Positions 45,266 to 53,291 are shown, counted from the stretch's first letter. The stretch: 64,000 nucleotides of DNA from UBA4416 sp943362175 (GCA_943362175.1 CALRIU020000024.1:17046-81045); one strand, 5' to 3'. Translations and numbers: made by a program. The notes: generated by a model from the sequence alone, not told the origin.

Positions 45266-45357
45266 TGTTGTAGAATAATGCCACATGGAACTATCGTCAA
45301 CCTGTTCATGCAACAGAATGAAAGCGCGCTTACACCGGTGCGCATGATTCTACAACA
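45266..45357 (+). repeat. Long inverted repeat between giant-locus genes 4 and 5
   Basis: TGTTGTAGAATAATGC (45266-45281) and GCATGATTCTACAACA (45342-45357) are complementary at 15 of 16 positions around a 60-base loop that contains a smaller GCGC/GCGC stem. It starts ten bases after the stop of the 1712-aa gene and ends 35 bases before the next ATG. It could end or slow transcription, protect the mRNA end, or mark a DNA rearrangement site. Confidence 0.75.
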
Positions 45358-45392
45358 TTCTTAAAAACATAACCCTTTAAATTCAAATAACA

Positions 45393-46901
45393 ATGGCAAA
45401 CAAACGCATCACAGAACTCGCTTCTGCAAACACATTAACGATCAACGATCTGCTGGTACTGGTCAACGAAGCACAAACCCGCAAAACAACGATCCAGGAT
45501 CTCATTGATTTTCTTATTGCCCAGGGCGAATTCGCCCAGCTGGACAACGGAACTATTCCACCGGAACAGCTTCCGGCCCTGACCACAACGGACGTTGCGG
45601 AAGGAAGTCATAAATATTACACCGCTGCAAGGGTACTCGCTGAGCTCCTTGTAGGACTTAGCGTACAGAACAGCGCTGTTATTTCGACCGACTCCCTGCT
45701 GACCGCTCTTGGAAAACTCCAGGGACAAATCAATGCCCGCGAGGAGGTCCTGAAAAAAGGCGCAGCAAATGGTTACGCCTCTCTCGATGGTACAGGGAAA
45801 GTTCCGGCGGCGCAATTGCCGTCAGGAATCACCGATGTGCTCACAGGCTTTGCGACGGGCGCTAACAGCACCATCCTGGCGACGGACACGATTTTGACAG
45901 CCCTTCAAAAAGTACAGGGACAGATCAATGCAAGAGAATCTGCTTCTCAAAAAGGAGTGGCAGGCGGTTATGCTGCTCTCGATAACGGAGGCAAAGTACC
46001 TTCAGGGCAGCTACCTTCGTCTATTACCAATGTCCTGACAGGCTTCACAACCGGCGCCAACAGTACCATCCTCGCGACAGATACGATCTTGGCCGCCCTT
46101 CAAAAAGTACAGGGGCAGATCAATGCAAGGGAATCTGTTTCTCAGAAAGGAGTGGCCAATGGCTATGCTTCTCTCGACGCCACAGGAAAAGTAACTGCTG
46201 CTCAGGTACCTTCGGCCATCACCAATGTATTGACAGGCTTTGCGACAGGAGCCAACAGTACGGTTCTGGCTGCCGATACGATTTTAGCAGCCTTCCAGAA
46301 AGTGCAGGGACAGATCAACGCACGCGAAGAGGTCTCCAAAAAAGGAGTGGCCAATGGCTATGCCTCTCTCGATGGTAATACCAGGCTTACCAAAGCCTTG
46401 CTCACAAAAGGTCAGCGCGCCCTGCACCTGAACGCCTCGGTTACCGCAGCAAGCGGCACTACCGAAACAAAGGTATTCTCTACCCCCATCAACTCGGGGG
46501 TACTGGCAGCAAACGACCAGGTGAATGTGACGGCCTGGTTTGGTGCGACAGCCAATGCCAATGTCAAAACCATCAAGCTTTACCTCAATACTTCCGACGC
46601 TGTAGGAGGAACACTGATCGGCACCTACACGGTTCCGTCTACTGTTGGTTCTTTTAAATTCGAGCGGCAGATCCTGTTCCCGACAACAACTACGGCGAAA
46701 GCGGGTGTGGCACCGGCAACGTCATCCGCCAATGGCGAAAGCAGCGCGTTGGATTCGGCCTTCACGGTTCCTAACATTAATACCAACACCTTGTATTATG
46801 TGATCAGCGCGACCAAAGCGGTTTCCGGCGATACGCTGCGCTGCGAGCGCGTGGCTTTGGAAGCGCTGTACTGGACAACGGCGGATCCTATCACCGGATA
46901 G
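45393..46901 (+). CDS. Tail-fibre-like repeat protein, 502 aa
   Basis: It closely resembles phage tail-fibre proteins. The N-terminus KRITELASANTLTINDLLVL is the common fibre-attachment pattern, and VAEGSHKYYTAARVLAEL matches the fibre motif with YYTxARV. From about residue 110 a 65-residue unit is repeated three times and partly a fourth (QGQINARE, KGVANGYASLD, GKVPAAQLPS, VLTGFATGANSTILATD). The C-terminal 150 residues form a separate beta domain like a receptor-binding tip. It probably trimerises. No phage structural genes lie nearby; it belongs to the giant-protein locus. Confidence 0.85.
   Translation: MANKRITELASANTLTINDLLVLVNEAQTRKTTIQDLIDFLIAQGEFAQLDNGTIPPEQLPALTTTDVAEGSHKYYTAARVLAELLVGLSVQNSAVISTDSLLTALGKLQGQINAREEVLKKGAANGYASLDGTGKVPAAQLPSGITDVLTGFATGANSTILATDTILTALQKVQGQINARESASQKGVAGGYAALDNGGKVPSGQLPSSITNVLTGFTTGANSTILATDTILAALQKVQGQINARESVSQKGVANGYASLDATGKVTAAQVPSAITNVLTGFATGANSTVLAADTILAAFQKVQGQINAREEVSKKGVANGYASLDGNTRLTKALLTKGQRALHLNASVTAASGTTETKVFSTPINSGVLAANDQVNVTAWFGATANANVKTIKLYLNTSDAVGGTLIGTYTVPSTVGSFKFERQILFPTTTTAKAGVAPATSSANGESSALDSAFTVPNINTNTLYYVISATKAVSGDTLRCERVALEALYWTTADPITG
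45720..46390 (+). repeat. 195-bp tandem repeats inside the tail-fibre-like gene
   Basis: The block CAGGGACAGATCAATGC recurs at 45720, 45915, 46110 and 46305, exactly 195 bp apart, with high identity between units. Each unit encodes 65 residues, so gain or loss of a unit keeps the reading frame. Confidence 0.92.
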
Positions 46902-46918
46902 TAAAACCCTATAAGGCG

Positions 46919-47026
46919 TTGTCAGATCAATAGGCGGTCCTGACAAACCTTTATCCATAAAACCGGTAAAACTCCTGCTCTCTTATTCTGCAAAGAACCG
47001 GACGGCGGCGAATTTTACCGGTTCTT
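46919..47026 (+). promoter_or_regulatory. Competing hairpins before the glycosyltransferase-like gene
   Basis: Three stems are seen. TTGTCAG/CTGACAA pairs 46919-46925 with 46940-46946. AACCGGTAAAA (46961-46971) pairs with TTTTACCGGTT (47013-47023). AAGAACCGG (46993-47001) pairs with CCGGTTCTT (47018-47026). The last two share an arm and exclude each other, as in attenuators. No T-run follows, so a classic terminator is not formed. Confidence 0.55.
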
Positions 47027-47068
47027 ATTAAGAAACCTGACAGGACATTGTATTAAGAAATTAGAAAA

Positions 47069-47782
47069 ATGAATTTTGATTGTTTTATATGTTGTGCACA
47101 AAAAGATGAATTGATGCTGAACGTCTGTATCGATTCTCTGAAAAACATGACCAACTTTAAAGGTACGGTATATGTGTGCAGTAATTTTGAAGTCGGGAAA
47201 AAACTTCCGGGTGTGGTATACATACGCGATGAAGAGATAGACCTGATGGGCAAACACCTGAAAGCACTAAGGTATGGCAAGGGTTGGCTCAAACAGCAGC
47301 TGTTGAAGCTCCTCCAGCCTTTCACAAACGATTTGTTTTTAGTGATTGACGCGGACACCATCATCAACAAACCGATCAGTATAGGCTACGGCGAATTTTT
47401 GATCAGTATTGAGATTGAATACCCGGTGTTTCGCAAAGTCATAGAGCACATGGGACTGGACCCGGCACCGAACGTGAATTACATTTCTGAAATTATGCTG
47501 TTCGACCGTAAGATCATCAACGAAATGATTTCAAACATGTTCGGCGATACAAAAGGCTTAATCGAATTCGTGGAAAGAGAAACAAGCGACTATTGGGTGT
47601 TCTCTGAGTTTGAAACTTATGGGCATTACTTTGCGAAATACTACAGCCATTTACACGCCATCAGAAAGATCAACTCATTCCAGATTGAGCAGGAACAATT
47701 TCAGCCTGGGGAAATTGAAAGCATTATAAACGCCAACCCCACAGCAGATGTTATTTCCTGCCATTGCAGGCCACAAGGATGA
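47069..47782 (+). CDS. Glycosyltransferase-like protein, 237 aa
   Basis: It resembles GT-A fold sugar transferases. The N-terminus FDCFICCAQKDELMLNVCI is the first strand, FKGTVYVCSNF the second, and DLFLVIDADTIINKP holds a D-x-D motif that would bind a metal and nucleotide sugar. The acceptor half includes NYISEIMLFDRKIINEM and SDYWVFSEFETYGHYFAKYY, as in DUF6492-type enzymes. It has no membrane segment. It closes the giant-protein locus 167 bases after the fibre gene, and a strong bidirectional terminator follows. It may glycosylate one of the locus proteins; that is inference. Confidence 0.7.
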   Translation: MNFDCFICCAQKDELMLNVCIDSLKNMTNFKGTVYVCSNFEVGKKLPGVVYIRDEEIDLMGKHLKALRYGKGWLKQQLLKLLQPFTNDLFLVIDADTIINKPISIGYGEFLISIEIEYPVFRKVIEHMGLDPAPNVNYISEIMLFDRKIINEMISNMFGDTKGLIEFVERETSDYWVFSEFETYGHYFAKYYSHLHAIRKINSFQIEQEQFQPGEIESIINANPTADVISCHCRPQG

Positions 47783-47830
47783 GCTCCTGTTTGAACATCT
47801 ATGAATTTCTGAAAAAATAGTAGAAATTAT

Positions 47831-47859
47831 AAAAGCAGTATGGTCATCATACTGCTTTT
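47831..47859. terminator. Bidirectional terminator
   Basis: AAAAGCAGTATG and CATACTGCTTTT form a perfect 12-base stem with the loop GTCAT; A-run and T-run flank it. It lies between two convergent genes, the glycosyltransferase-like gene and rnz, and can serve both. Confidence 0.9.
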
Positions 47860-47864
47860 TGCAT

Positions 47865-48785
47865 TTATAGGGTAATGACCCTGCCTTCTGTTGCCAGCGA
47901 GACGTTCTGAAAAACGGGTCTGGCTTCCGCCAGAAAATCGTCGAGCTCCGTGTAGCGGGCGGAGAAATGCCCCAGGAGCAAGTGTTTGGCATTGGCCATT
48001 ACAGCCATTTTTGCGGCTTGCGAAGCTGTACTGTGAAAGGTAACAGCCGCCCGGTCGATGCGGTCTTCAAGGAATGTCGATTCGTGGTACAGCAGATCAA
48101 CACCTTCAATGGATTCGGCAAGCGCTTCAAAAAAGCGCGTGTCGCTGCAAAAGGCATAGCTGCGCGGTGGAGGTGGATCAAAGGTAAGCGCTTCGTTCCG
48201 GATGATGTTTCCGTAATTGTCTGTCGCATCCATTCCTTTTTTAAGCTTGTGAATCTCCGAAAAAGAGACCTCCAGCTTTTCAAGCTTGTATTTGTCAATG
48301 TTTCGCGGCAGCGGTTTTTCTTTGAATAAAAAGCCGGTGGTACGGATACGGTGCTGCAATGGAAAACTATAGACTTCCACCTTATCATCTTCCCAGAGCA
48401 GCGCTTTGTGCTCTGCCTGCGTAGCCACAAAGCGGACAGGATAGCTTAAGTAGGTATCGGAGTATTTGTGAATGACGGAAATGACTTCCTCCAGTTCTTG
48501 GGGACCGTAAATGGTAAGCTCGTTCTTTCTTCCCAGCAGGTGCATACTGGCCAGGAAGCCCGGCAGGCCAAGGAAATGATCGCCATGCAGATGGCTGATG
48601 AAGATATAATTGACGCTCTGAAAGCGGGCTTTGTAGCGCCGTAGCTGGATTTGCGTTCCTTCGCCGCAGTCAATCAAAAAAAACCGCTCAGCGATGTTGA
48701 GCAGCTGAGCGGTTGGATTTCTGGAAGAGGTGGGAGTAGCGGCGCTACTTCCCAATATCAATAATTCGAAGGTTTGGACAGACAT
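47865..48785 (-). CDS. rnz: Ribonuclease Z
   Basis: RNase Z (tRNase Z) cuts the 3' trailer from tRNA precursors. It is 306 aa with the metallo-beta-lactamase motif HLHGDHFLGLPGF for zinc binding, an early GSSAATPTSSRNPTA loop, later Asp in CSDTRF, and His residues in LLYHESTF and LLLGHFSARY. Length and motif order fit the short bacterial form. CCA is not encoded in the tRNA-Glu gene of this window, in line with 3' trimming before CCA addition. Confidence 0.96.
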   Translation of the reverse strand: MSVQTFELLILGSSAATPTSSRNPTAQLLNIAERFFLIDCGEGTQIQLRRYKARFQSVNYIFISHLHGDHFLGLPGFLASMHLLGRKNELTIYGPQELEEVISVIHKYSDTYLSYPVRFVATQAEHKALLWEDDKVEVYSFPLQHRIRTTGFLFKEKPLPRNIDKYKLEKLEVSFSEIHKLKKGMDATDNYGNIIRNEALTFDPPPPRSYAFCSDTRFFEALAESIEGVDLLYHESTFLEDRIDRAAVTFHSTASQAAKMAVMANAKHLLLGHFSARYTELDDFLAEARPVFQNVSLATEGRVITL

Positions 48786-48817
48786 AACATTGGTGTACCT
48801 TCAAAAAAAGGTTGTAT

Positions 48818-49669
48818 TTAGTTAGCGTTGTGGTTTACCATCAATCGTTTGGCTTCCACGTGGTTCTTGTATTTGACGGTATAGATGTACATGCCCGAAG
48901 CCCAGCCGGAAGCATTGATGTCAAAGGCATTTTCACCGATAGCCGTTTTGGCTGACTCCTGGTGAACGATTACGCCCAGCGCATTGTATACCGTCAATGT
49001 TGCGGCATCCTGCTCTTCCACGTAATAGCGGATTTTTGTAGTACCTGAAACCGGGTTCGGCTCATTTTGCATCACACCGAATTTGTCTTTGGAAATCTCT
49101 TTCACACCTACAGGAGCCGGGTTGATCTTAATGATATAATACTTCAGCGTTTGTGTCGTAATGTTGCTGCCGGTGCTCACATTTGGCGACGACGGGCAGG
49201 TAGAGCTCACCAGGCCCGGATTTCCGAAAGCCGAGATCTGCATTTGCAGCGTATAGGTACCGGCTGTTGTCGGCGTTCCGTAAATGCTGGCGCAGTTGTT
49301 GGCATTGCCTGGGAATTTGAGGGAAGGCGCTCCGTTCACGGTTCCGTTATTTACAGCTGCCGTCGAGGAACCCAGTATCAGGCCCGGAGGCATATTGTAA
49401 TTGGTTACGCCGGTCGGTGTTGATACTTCGAAACGGGTGAAGCAAATCCGTACAGGGTTCTGAACGGTATCTTTCGGTACTTTTACCGTTAAGTTCTGCT
49501 CATAAGGTACGCCCACCGTTCCAACCATGAAGTTGGTAGCGCTATCGGGCCATACACCTACTTTATTACCGGCAATAAATGCCGCATCCAGGGAGCAGGT
49601 TGGCACTGTTTGTGACACCATGGTTAAAGAGCCGATTACAGCAATCATAGAAACGTAAATTTTTTTCAT
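48818..49669 (-). CDS. Secreted protein with T9SS sorting domain, 283 aa
   Basis: The ATG at 49669 starts a signal peptide (MKKIYVSMIAVIGSLTMVSQ). The middle 150 residues have Ig-like beta character, with a region YEQNLTVKVPKDT and TYTLQMQISAFGNPG. The last 75 residues are a type A sorting domain: MQNEPNPVSGTTKIRYYVE, VYNALGVIVHQE, ASGWASGMYIYTVKYK. It is probably an exported surface protein; no enzymatic residues stand out. It lies 100 bases after pyrB in the same direction, but is unlikely to be functionally tied to it. Confidence 0.85.
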   Translation of the reverse strand: MKKIYVSMIAVIGSLTMVSQTVPTCSLDAAFIAGNKVGVWPDSATNFMVGTVGVPYEQNLTVKVPKDTVQNPVRICFTRFEVSTPTGVTNYNMPPGLILGSSTAAVNNGTVNGAPSLKFPGNANNCASIYGTPTTAGTYTLQMQISAFGNPGLVSSTCPSSPNVSTGSNITTQTLKYYIIKINPAPVGVKEISKDKFGVMQNEPNPVSGTTKIRYYVEEQDAATLTVYNALGVIVHQESAKTAIGENAFDINASGWASGMYIYTVKYKNHVEAKRLMVNHNAN

Positions 49670-49771
49670 AGGGTGAGTATTTGTTGGTTTCATGTAAATT
49701 TAATGATTTTACATGTCACAATGAATTTACACTGCAAATAAAGCCCTAAGTTTTTAACAGGAAAGGATGAA

Positions 49772-50695
49772 TTACTGCCTGCCGGCGAGCAGGAACATCA
49801 CCGCCATACGCACAGCGACGCCGTTCTCTACCTGATCGAGGATAATGGACTGATCGCTGTCTGCCACGTCGCTGGTAATCTCCACGCCACGGTTGATCGG
49901 GCCCGGGTGCATGATAACGATCTTTTTAGGAAGAGAGTCCAGCAGCTCTTTATTCAGGCCATAAAGCATGGTGTATTCGCGGATAGACGGGAAAAATTTA
50001 ATATCCTGCCGTTCGAGCTGAATCCGCAGCATATTGGCCACATCACACCACTCGAGGGTTTTACGCAGATCGCTTTCCACTTTCACGCCCAGAGACTCTA
50101 TGTATTTAGGAATAAGTGTTGTAGGACCGCAGACCTTTACTTCCGCTCCAAGCTTTTGCAGGCAGAAAATATTAGATAAAGCCACCCGCGAGTGTAAGAT
50201 ATCACCCACAATGGCAATCTTCTTTCCCTTGAGGTCGCCCAGCTTTTCCTGCATGGAAAACGCATCGAGCAAAGCCTGTGTCGGGTGCTCATGGGCACCG
50301 TCGCCGGCATTGACAATTTTTGCGTTGACACGCTTCGATAAAAATTCGGCGGCACCGGCGCTGGAATGGCGCATTACCACCATATCCACTTTCATGGCCA
50401 GGATATTATTAACGGTATCGATCAGGGTCTCTCCTTTTTTTACCGAAGAAGAAGCGGCAGAAAAATTCACCACATCCGCACTCAGGCGCTTTTGTGCCAG
50501 TTCAAAGGATAAGCGGGTGCGCGTGGAGTTCTCGAAGAAGAGGTTGGCCACCGTGATATCTCTCAGGGAAGGTACTTTCTTGATGGGGCGATTGATCACC
50601 TCCTTAAAGTTTTTAGCGGTTTCCAGTATTAACTGAATATCCCCGGTGGTGATATTCTTAATTCCTAATAGATGGTTAACGCTTAAGCTGCTCAT
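49772..50695 (-). CDS. pyrB: Aspartate carbamoyltransferase catalytic subunit
   Basis: PyrB joins carbamoyl phosphate and aspartate, the first committed step of pyrimidine synthesis. It is 307 aa with the carbamoyl-phosphate loop FFENSTRTRLSFELA, the SSVKKGETLIDT loop, HPTQALLDAF and the late HPGPINRGVEI motif. It is third in a pyrR-dinB-like-pyrB cluster. No pyrI gene is seen nearby, so it may work without a regulatory subunit or with one encoded elsewhere. Confidence 0.97.
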   Translation of the reverse strand: MSSLSVNHLLGIKNITTGDIQLILETAKNFKEVINRPIKKVPSLRDITVANLFFENSTRTRLSFELAQKRLSADVVNFSAASSSVKKGETLIDTVNNILAMKVDMVVMRHSSAGAAEFLSKRVNAKIVNAGDGAHEHPTQALLDAFSMQEKLGDLKGKKIAIVGDILHSRVALSNIFCLQKLGAEVKVCGPTTLIPKYIESLGVKVESDLRKTLEWCDVANMLRIQLERQDIKFFPSIREYTMLYGLNKELLDSLPKKIVIMHPGPINRGVEITSDVADSDQSIILDQVENGVAVRMAVMFLLAGRQ

Positions 50696-50753
50696 GTTTA
50701 ATTGGAGAATTATGGAGTTGTTGAGTTAGTTATGAGGTTGTTATTTTGTCACT

Positions 50754-50805
50754 CGGGTGCAGTCGGGAAGTGTTGTGTATGCCCTGTTGTTCTCGACTGC
50801 GCCCG
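50754..50805. repeat. Imperfect hairpin between dinB-like gene and pyrB
   Basis: CGGGTGCAGTCG (50754-50765) pairs with CGACTGCGCCCG (50794-50805) with one G-T-type change. The right arm, in the context TTCTCGACTGCGC, resembles the TTCGACTNCGCTCA family. It could affect readthrough into pyrB. Confidence 0.5.
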
Positions 50806-50824
50806 AACGGACCATGTTTAATCT

Positions 50825-51337
50825 TTATAGCATTAAATACCGTTCCTTCATCACATTCACGTGGTGCTTGCCATGGCCGCAGATGGTGAAACCCAGCGAT
50901 AATACATTGCTGACACCGGAAGGAGTTGTTCCTTTGGTCAACAGCTCTTTCTCTCCCAGTTGCTTAAACAACAAGACCGTTGCCCTTCTTACCACGTCAA
51001 ACTCCCGGGCCAGCATCAACAGATCTGTCCTGCTGAGATTGGCATTGGCGGCATAGTCGTTCTCCTCAAATGAAGGAAGCGTTTGTGTTTCGCCACGGGC
51101 AAAGCACAAGGCCCTGTAGCTGAAAATACGTTCTGTGTCGATCACATGATTGATCACCTGCTTTACGGTCCATTTGCCGGGCGCATAAGCGTATTCAGCC
51201 TTCGATTCCGGAATGCTTTTGATAAAACTCAAAAAAGCATCCTGATCGTTTTCCAACGCGGAGATGACATCACCTTCCGGCACAAGCTCAATGTATCTCG
51301 AGAAATACGGAATATGATCTTCTGCTTTTGGTCTCAT
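50825..51337 (-). CDS. DinB-like (DUF664-type) four-helix protein
   Basis: A 170-aa protein of the DinB/YfiT helical bundle group. The metal-binding histidines are visible: WTVKQVINHVIDTERIF (first His), and GHGKHHVNVM (the C-terminal pair). Family members include metal-dependent thiol transferases and stress-induced proteins; the substrate here is unknown. The ATG at 51337 lies one base after the pyrR stop, so it is co-translated between pyrR and pyrB, an unusual insertion in a pyrimidine operon. Confidence 0.85.
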   Translation of the reverse strand: MRPKAEDHIPYFSRYIELVPEGDVISALENDQDAFLSFIKSIPESKAEYAYAPGKWTVKQVINHVIDTERIFSYRALCFARGETQTLPSFEENDYAANANLSRTDLLMLAREFDVVRRATVLLFKQLGEKELLTKGTTPSGVSNVLSLGFTICGHGKHHVNVMKERYLML

Positions 51338-51338
51338 G

Positions 51339-51869
51339 TTATTTATCAATTAAAGTGACACGGTCTTTTTTATCGGTTTCCACCCACTCTACCCTGACGT
51401 TTTGCGTTTCAATCGAGTCGATTACCAGGCCAATGTACTTTGCCTGGATAGGCACATTCCGGCTAAAGCGCCTGTCGACCAATACCAGCAGCTCCACATC
51501 TTTGGGGCGGCCAAAGGCCAGCATGGCGTCGAGTCCTGCGCGGATGGTCCTGCCGGTAAACAATACGTCGTCCACCAGGATCACGTTCTTGTCCTCGATG
51601 ATAAAATCAATATTGGTTTTGTTGGGCTTCAGCTCTTTTTTGCGGAAGTCGTCGCGGTAAAAGGTGGTATCCAGGTCGCCACAAAGTACTTTTTTCTTTA
51701 AAATACCTTCCAGCAATTTCTGAATGCGGTGTGCCAGGTAGATTCCCCGCGGTTGCAGGCCAATGATAACACTGTTGCTAAAATCGTTGTGAACTTCTAT
51801 TAACTGGTAACAAAGGCGGGTAAGTGTTACTTCTAATTGTTTATTTTCTAATAAAACTTTAGGCTTCAC
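51339..51869 (-). CDS. pyrR: PyrR, bifunctional pyr regulator/uracil phosphoribosyltransferase
   Basis: PyrR proteins bind pyr mRNA in Gram-positive bacteria and also have uracil phosphoribosyltransferase activity. It is 176 aa with the PRPP motif NVILVDDVLFTGRTIRAGLD, GLQPRGIYLA near the start and LVDRRFSRNVPIQAKYIG. It starts at GTG 51869. It heads the pyrR-dinB-like-pyrB cluster. I see no obvious PyrR-type RNA anti-antiterminator in its leader; the leader instead holds a dispersed inverted repeat. Regulation by RNA binding is therefore unproven here. Confidence 0.94.
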   Translation of the reverse strand: MKPKVLLENKQLEVTLTRLCYQLIEVHNDFSNSVIIGLQPRGIYLAHRIQKLLEGILKKKVLCGDLDTTFYRDDFRKKELKPNKTNIDFIIEDKNVILVDDVLFTGRTIRAGLDAMLAFGRPKDVELLVLVDRRFSRNVPIQAKYIGLVIDSIETQNVRVEWVETDKKDRVTLIDK

Positions 51870-51883
51870 TGTTTATCTATTAT

Positions 51884-51954
51884 ATTACGAATTGCTACGA
51901 ATATACGAATTTATACCCGTTACACAGATTAGTATATTCGTACAAATTCGTAAT
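51884..51954. repeat. ACGAATATA inverted repeat, copy 1
   Basis: Arms 51884-51905 and 51933-51954 are 22 bases each and complementary at 20 positions, with a loop of 27 bases. The sequence motif is ATTACGAAT-n-TACGAATATA. A second copy with the same arm motif lies at 55484-55600. It lies between pyrR and purA and would form a long stem in RNA. Confidence 0.85.
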
Positions 51955-51985
51955 TCTTCTTTTTCTAATCTGAATACGCGCTCAG

Positions 51986-53257
51986 TTAAGACATGAAAAT
52001 CGTTTGTGTCCTGTCTGGCCCGATAGATACGATGCTGATAGGAACTTCCACTAATTTCTCGATGTACTTCACGTATTCTGTTAATTCTTTTGGTAAGGCG
52101 TCTTTGCTGGTCATTTTCGTTAAATCCACGTTCCAGCCTTTTACTTCCTCATACACAGGCGTCACATCTGCCGGCTCGATGCTGAAGGGCAGGTAGTCGA
52201 TCTTTTCGCCTTTGTATATGTAATGCGTGCATACCTGTAAGGTGTCAAAATCCGAAAGCACATCGGCTTTCATCATCATCAATTCCGTTACGCCGTTGAT
52301 GTCGATCGCATATTTCAGGGCCGGGATGTCCAGCCAGCCGCAGCGGCGTGCGCGGCCTGTGGTAGCGCCAAATTCACGGCCTATCTGGCGGATCTTCTCG
52401 CCTACTTCATTATCGAGCTCCGTTGGGAAAGGCCCGCTGCCCACGCGTGTGCAGTAAGCTTTAAAGATCCCGATCACATTCCCGATCTTATTCGGGGCAA
52501 TGCCCAGGCCATTGCAGGCTCCGGCACAGATTGTATTGGAAGAGGTTACAAAAGGGTATGAGCCGAAATCGATATCCAGTAAAGAGCCCTGTGCTCCTTC
52601 AGCCAGGATCTTTTTTCCTTTTTTAATAGCGTCGTTGATGAAATGCTCGGTATCGATGAAGCTTAGTTTCTTCAACTCTTCGATGGCCGCAAACCAGGCC
52701 GGCTCCAGCTCAGCGAGGTTGTACTCGAACTTATGGAACTCCAGCAGCTGCTTGTGCTTCTCTACCAGGGCATTGTATTTTTCTTTGAAGTTAGGGCTTT
52801 CGATATCGCCCACGCGCAGGCCATTACGGCCGGTTTTATCCATATACGTTGGCCCGATGCCTTTCAGCGTGGAACCGATCTTGTCTTTTCCTTTGGCGGC
52901 TTCGCTAGCTGCGTCAAGCAGGCGGTGCGTGGGCAGGATGAGGTGCGCGCGCTTGCTGATCACCAGCTTTTTATTGACATCAACTCCCATTCCTACCAGG
53001 GCATCAATCTCTTTTTTGAAGATCACAGGGTCAATCACCACGCCGTTTCCGACAACATTGAGTGCCGTCGGGTGGAAAATGCCGCTTGGGATGGTGTGCA
53101 ATACGTGCTTGATGCCATTGAACTCCAGCGTGTGGCCGGCATTCGGTCCGCCCTGGAAACGGGCGATGATATCATAGTTAGGAGTTAAAACGTCAACGAT
53201 TTTTCCTTTTCCTTCGTCGCCCCATTGCAGGCCTAATAACACATCCGATTTGATCAT
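51986..53257 (-). CDS. purA: Adenylosuccinate synthetase
   Basis: PurA makes adenylosuccinate from IMP, aspartate and GTP in AMP synthesis. At 423 aa it is of normal length. Motifs are the P-loop GLQWGDEGKGKIVD, the GGPNAGHT loop, GIGPTYMDKTGRNGLR, the GAQGSLLDIDFGSYPFVTSS block and TTGRARRCGWLD. The ATG at 53257 (MIKSDVLL) is chosen; the frame is open upstream without conserved sequence. A TAAATTTG promoter element lies 27 bases before the start. Confidence 0.98.
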   Translation of the reverse strand: MIKSDVLLGLQWGDEGKGKIVDVLTPNYDIIARFQGGPNAGHTLEFNGIKHVLHTIPSGIFHPTALNVVGNGVVIDPVIFKKEIDALVGMGVDVNKKLVISKRAHLILPTHRLLDAASEAAKGKDKIGSTLKGIGPTYMDKTGRNGLRVGDIESPNFKEKYNALVEKHKQLLEFHKFEYNLAELEPAWFAAIEELKKLSFIDTEHFINDAIKKGKKILAEGAQGSLLDIDFGSYPFVTSSNTICAGACNGLGIAPNKIGNVIGIFKAYCTRVGSGPFPTELDNEVGEKIRQIGREFGATTGRARRCGWLDIPALKYAIDINGVTELMMMKADVLSDFDTLQVCTHYIYKGEKIDYLPFSIEPADVTPVYEEVKGWNVDLTKMTSKDALPKELTEYVKYIEKLVEVPISIVSIGPDRTQTIFMS

Positions 53258-53283
53258 AATCTCTACTTTGTTTAAAAAGCCAT

Positions 53284-53291
53284 CAAATTTA
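53284..53291 (-). promoter_or_regulatory. Putative purA -7 element (TAAATTTG)
   Basis: On the minus strand TAAATTTG fits TAnnTTTG and is 26 bases from the ATG at 53257. A TTG lies upstream at 22-base spacing, slightly longer than ideal. Confidence 0.45.

Noticed and set aside
28886..47782. Prophage
   Set aside because: Only one fibre-like protein resembles phage. Integrase, terminase, portal, capsid, tube, sheath, lysis and replication genes are missing, and no attachment repeats flank the region.
28886..47782. Complete extracellular contractile injection system
   Set aside because: No sheath, inner tube, baseplate, spike or AAA+ ATPase genes are visible in or beside the locus. A link to such a system elsewhere in the genome cannot be excluded.
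47999..48430. 143-codon frame in rnz and similar alternative frames within housekeeping genes
   Set aside because: They lie wholly inside genes with recognised families and show no independent features.
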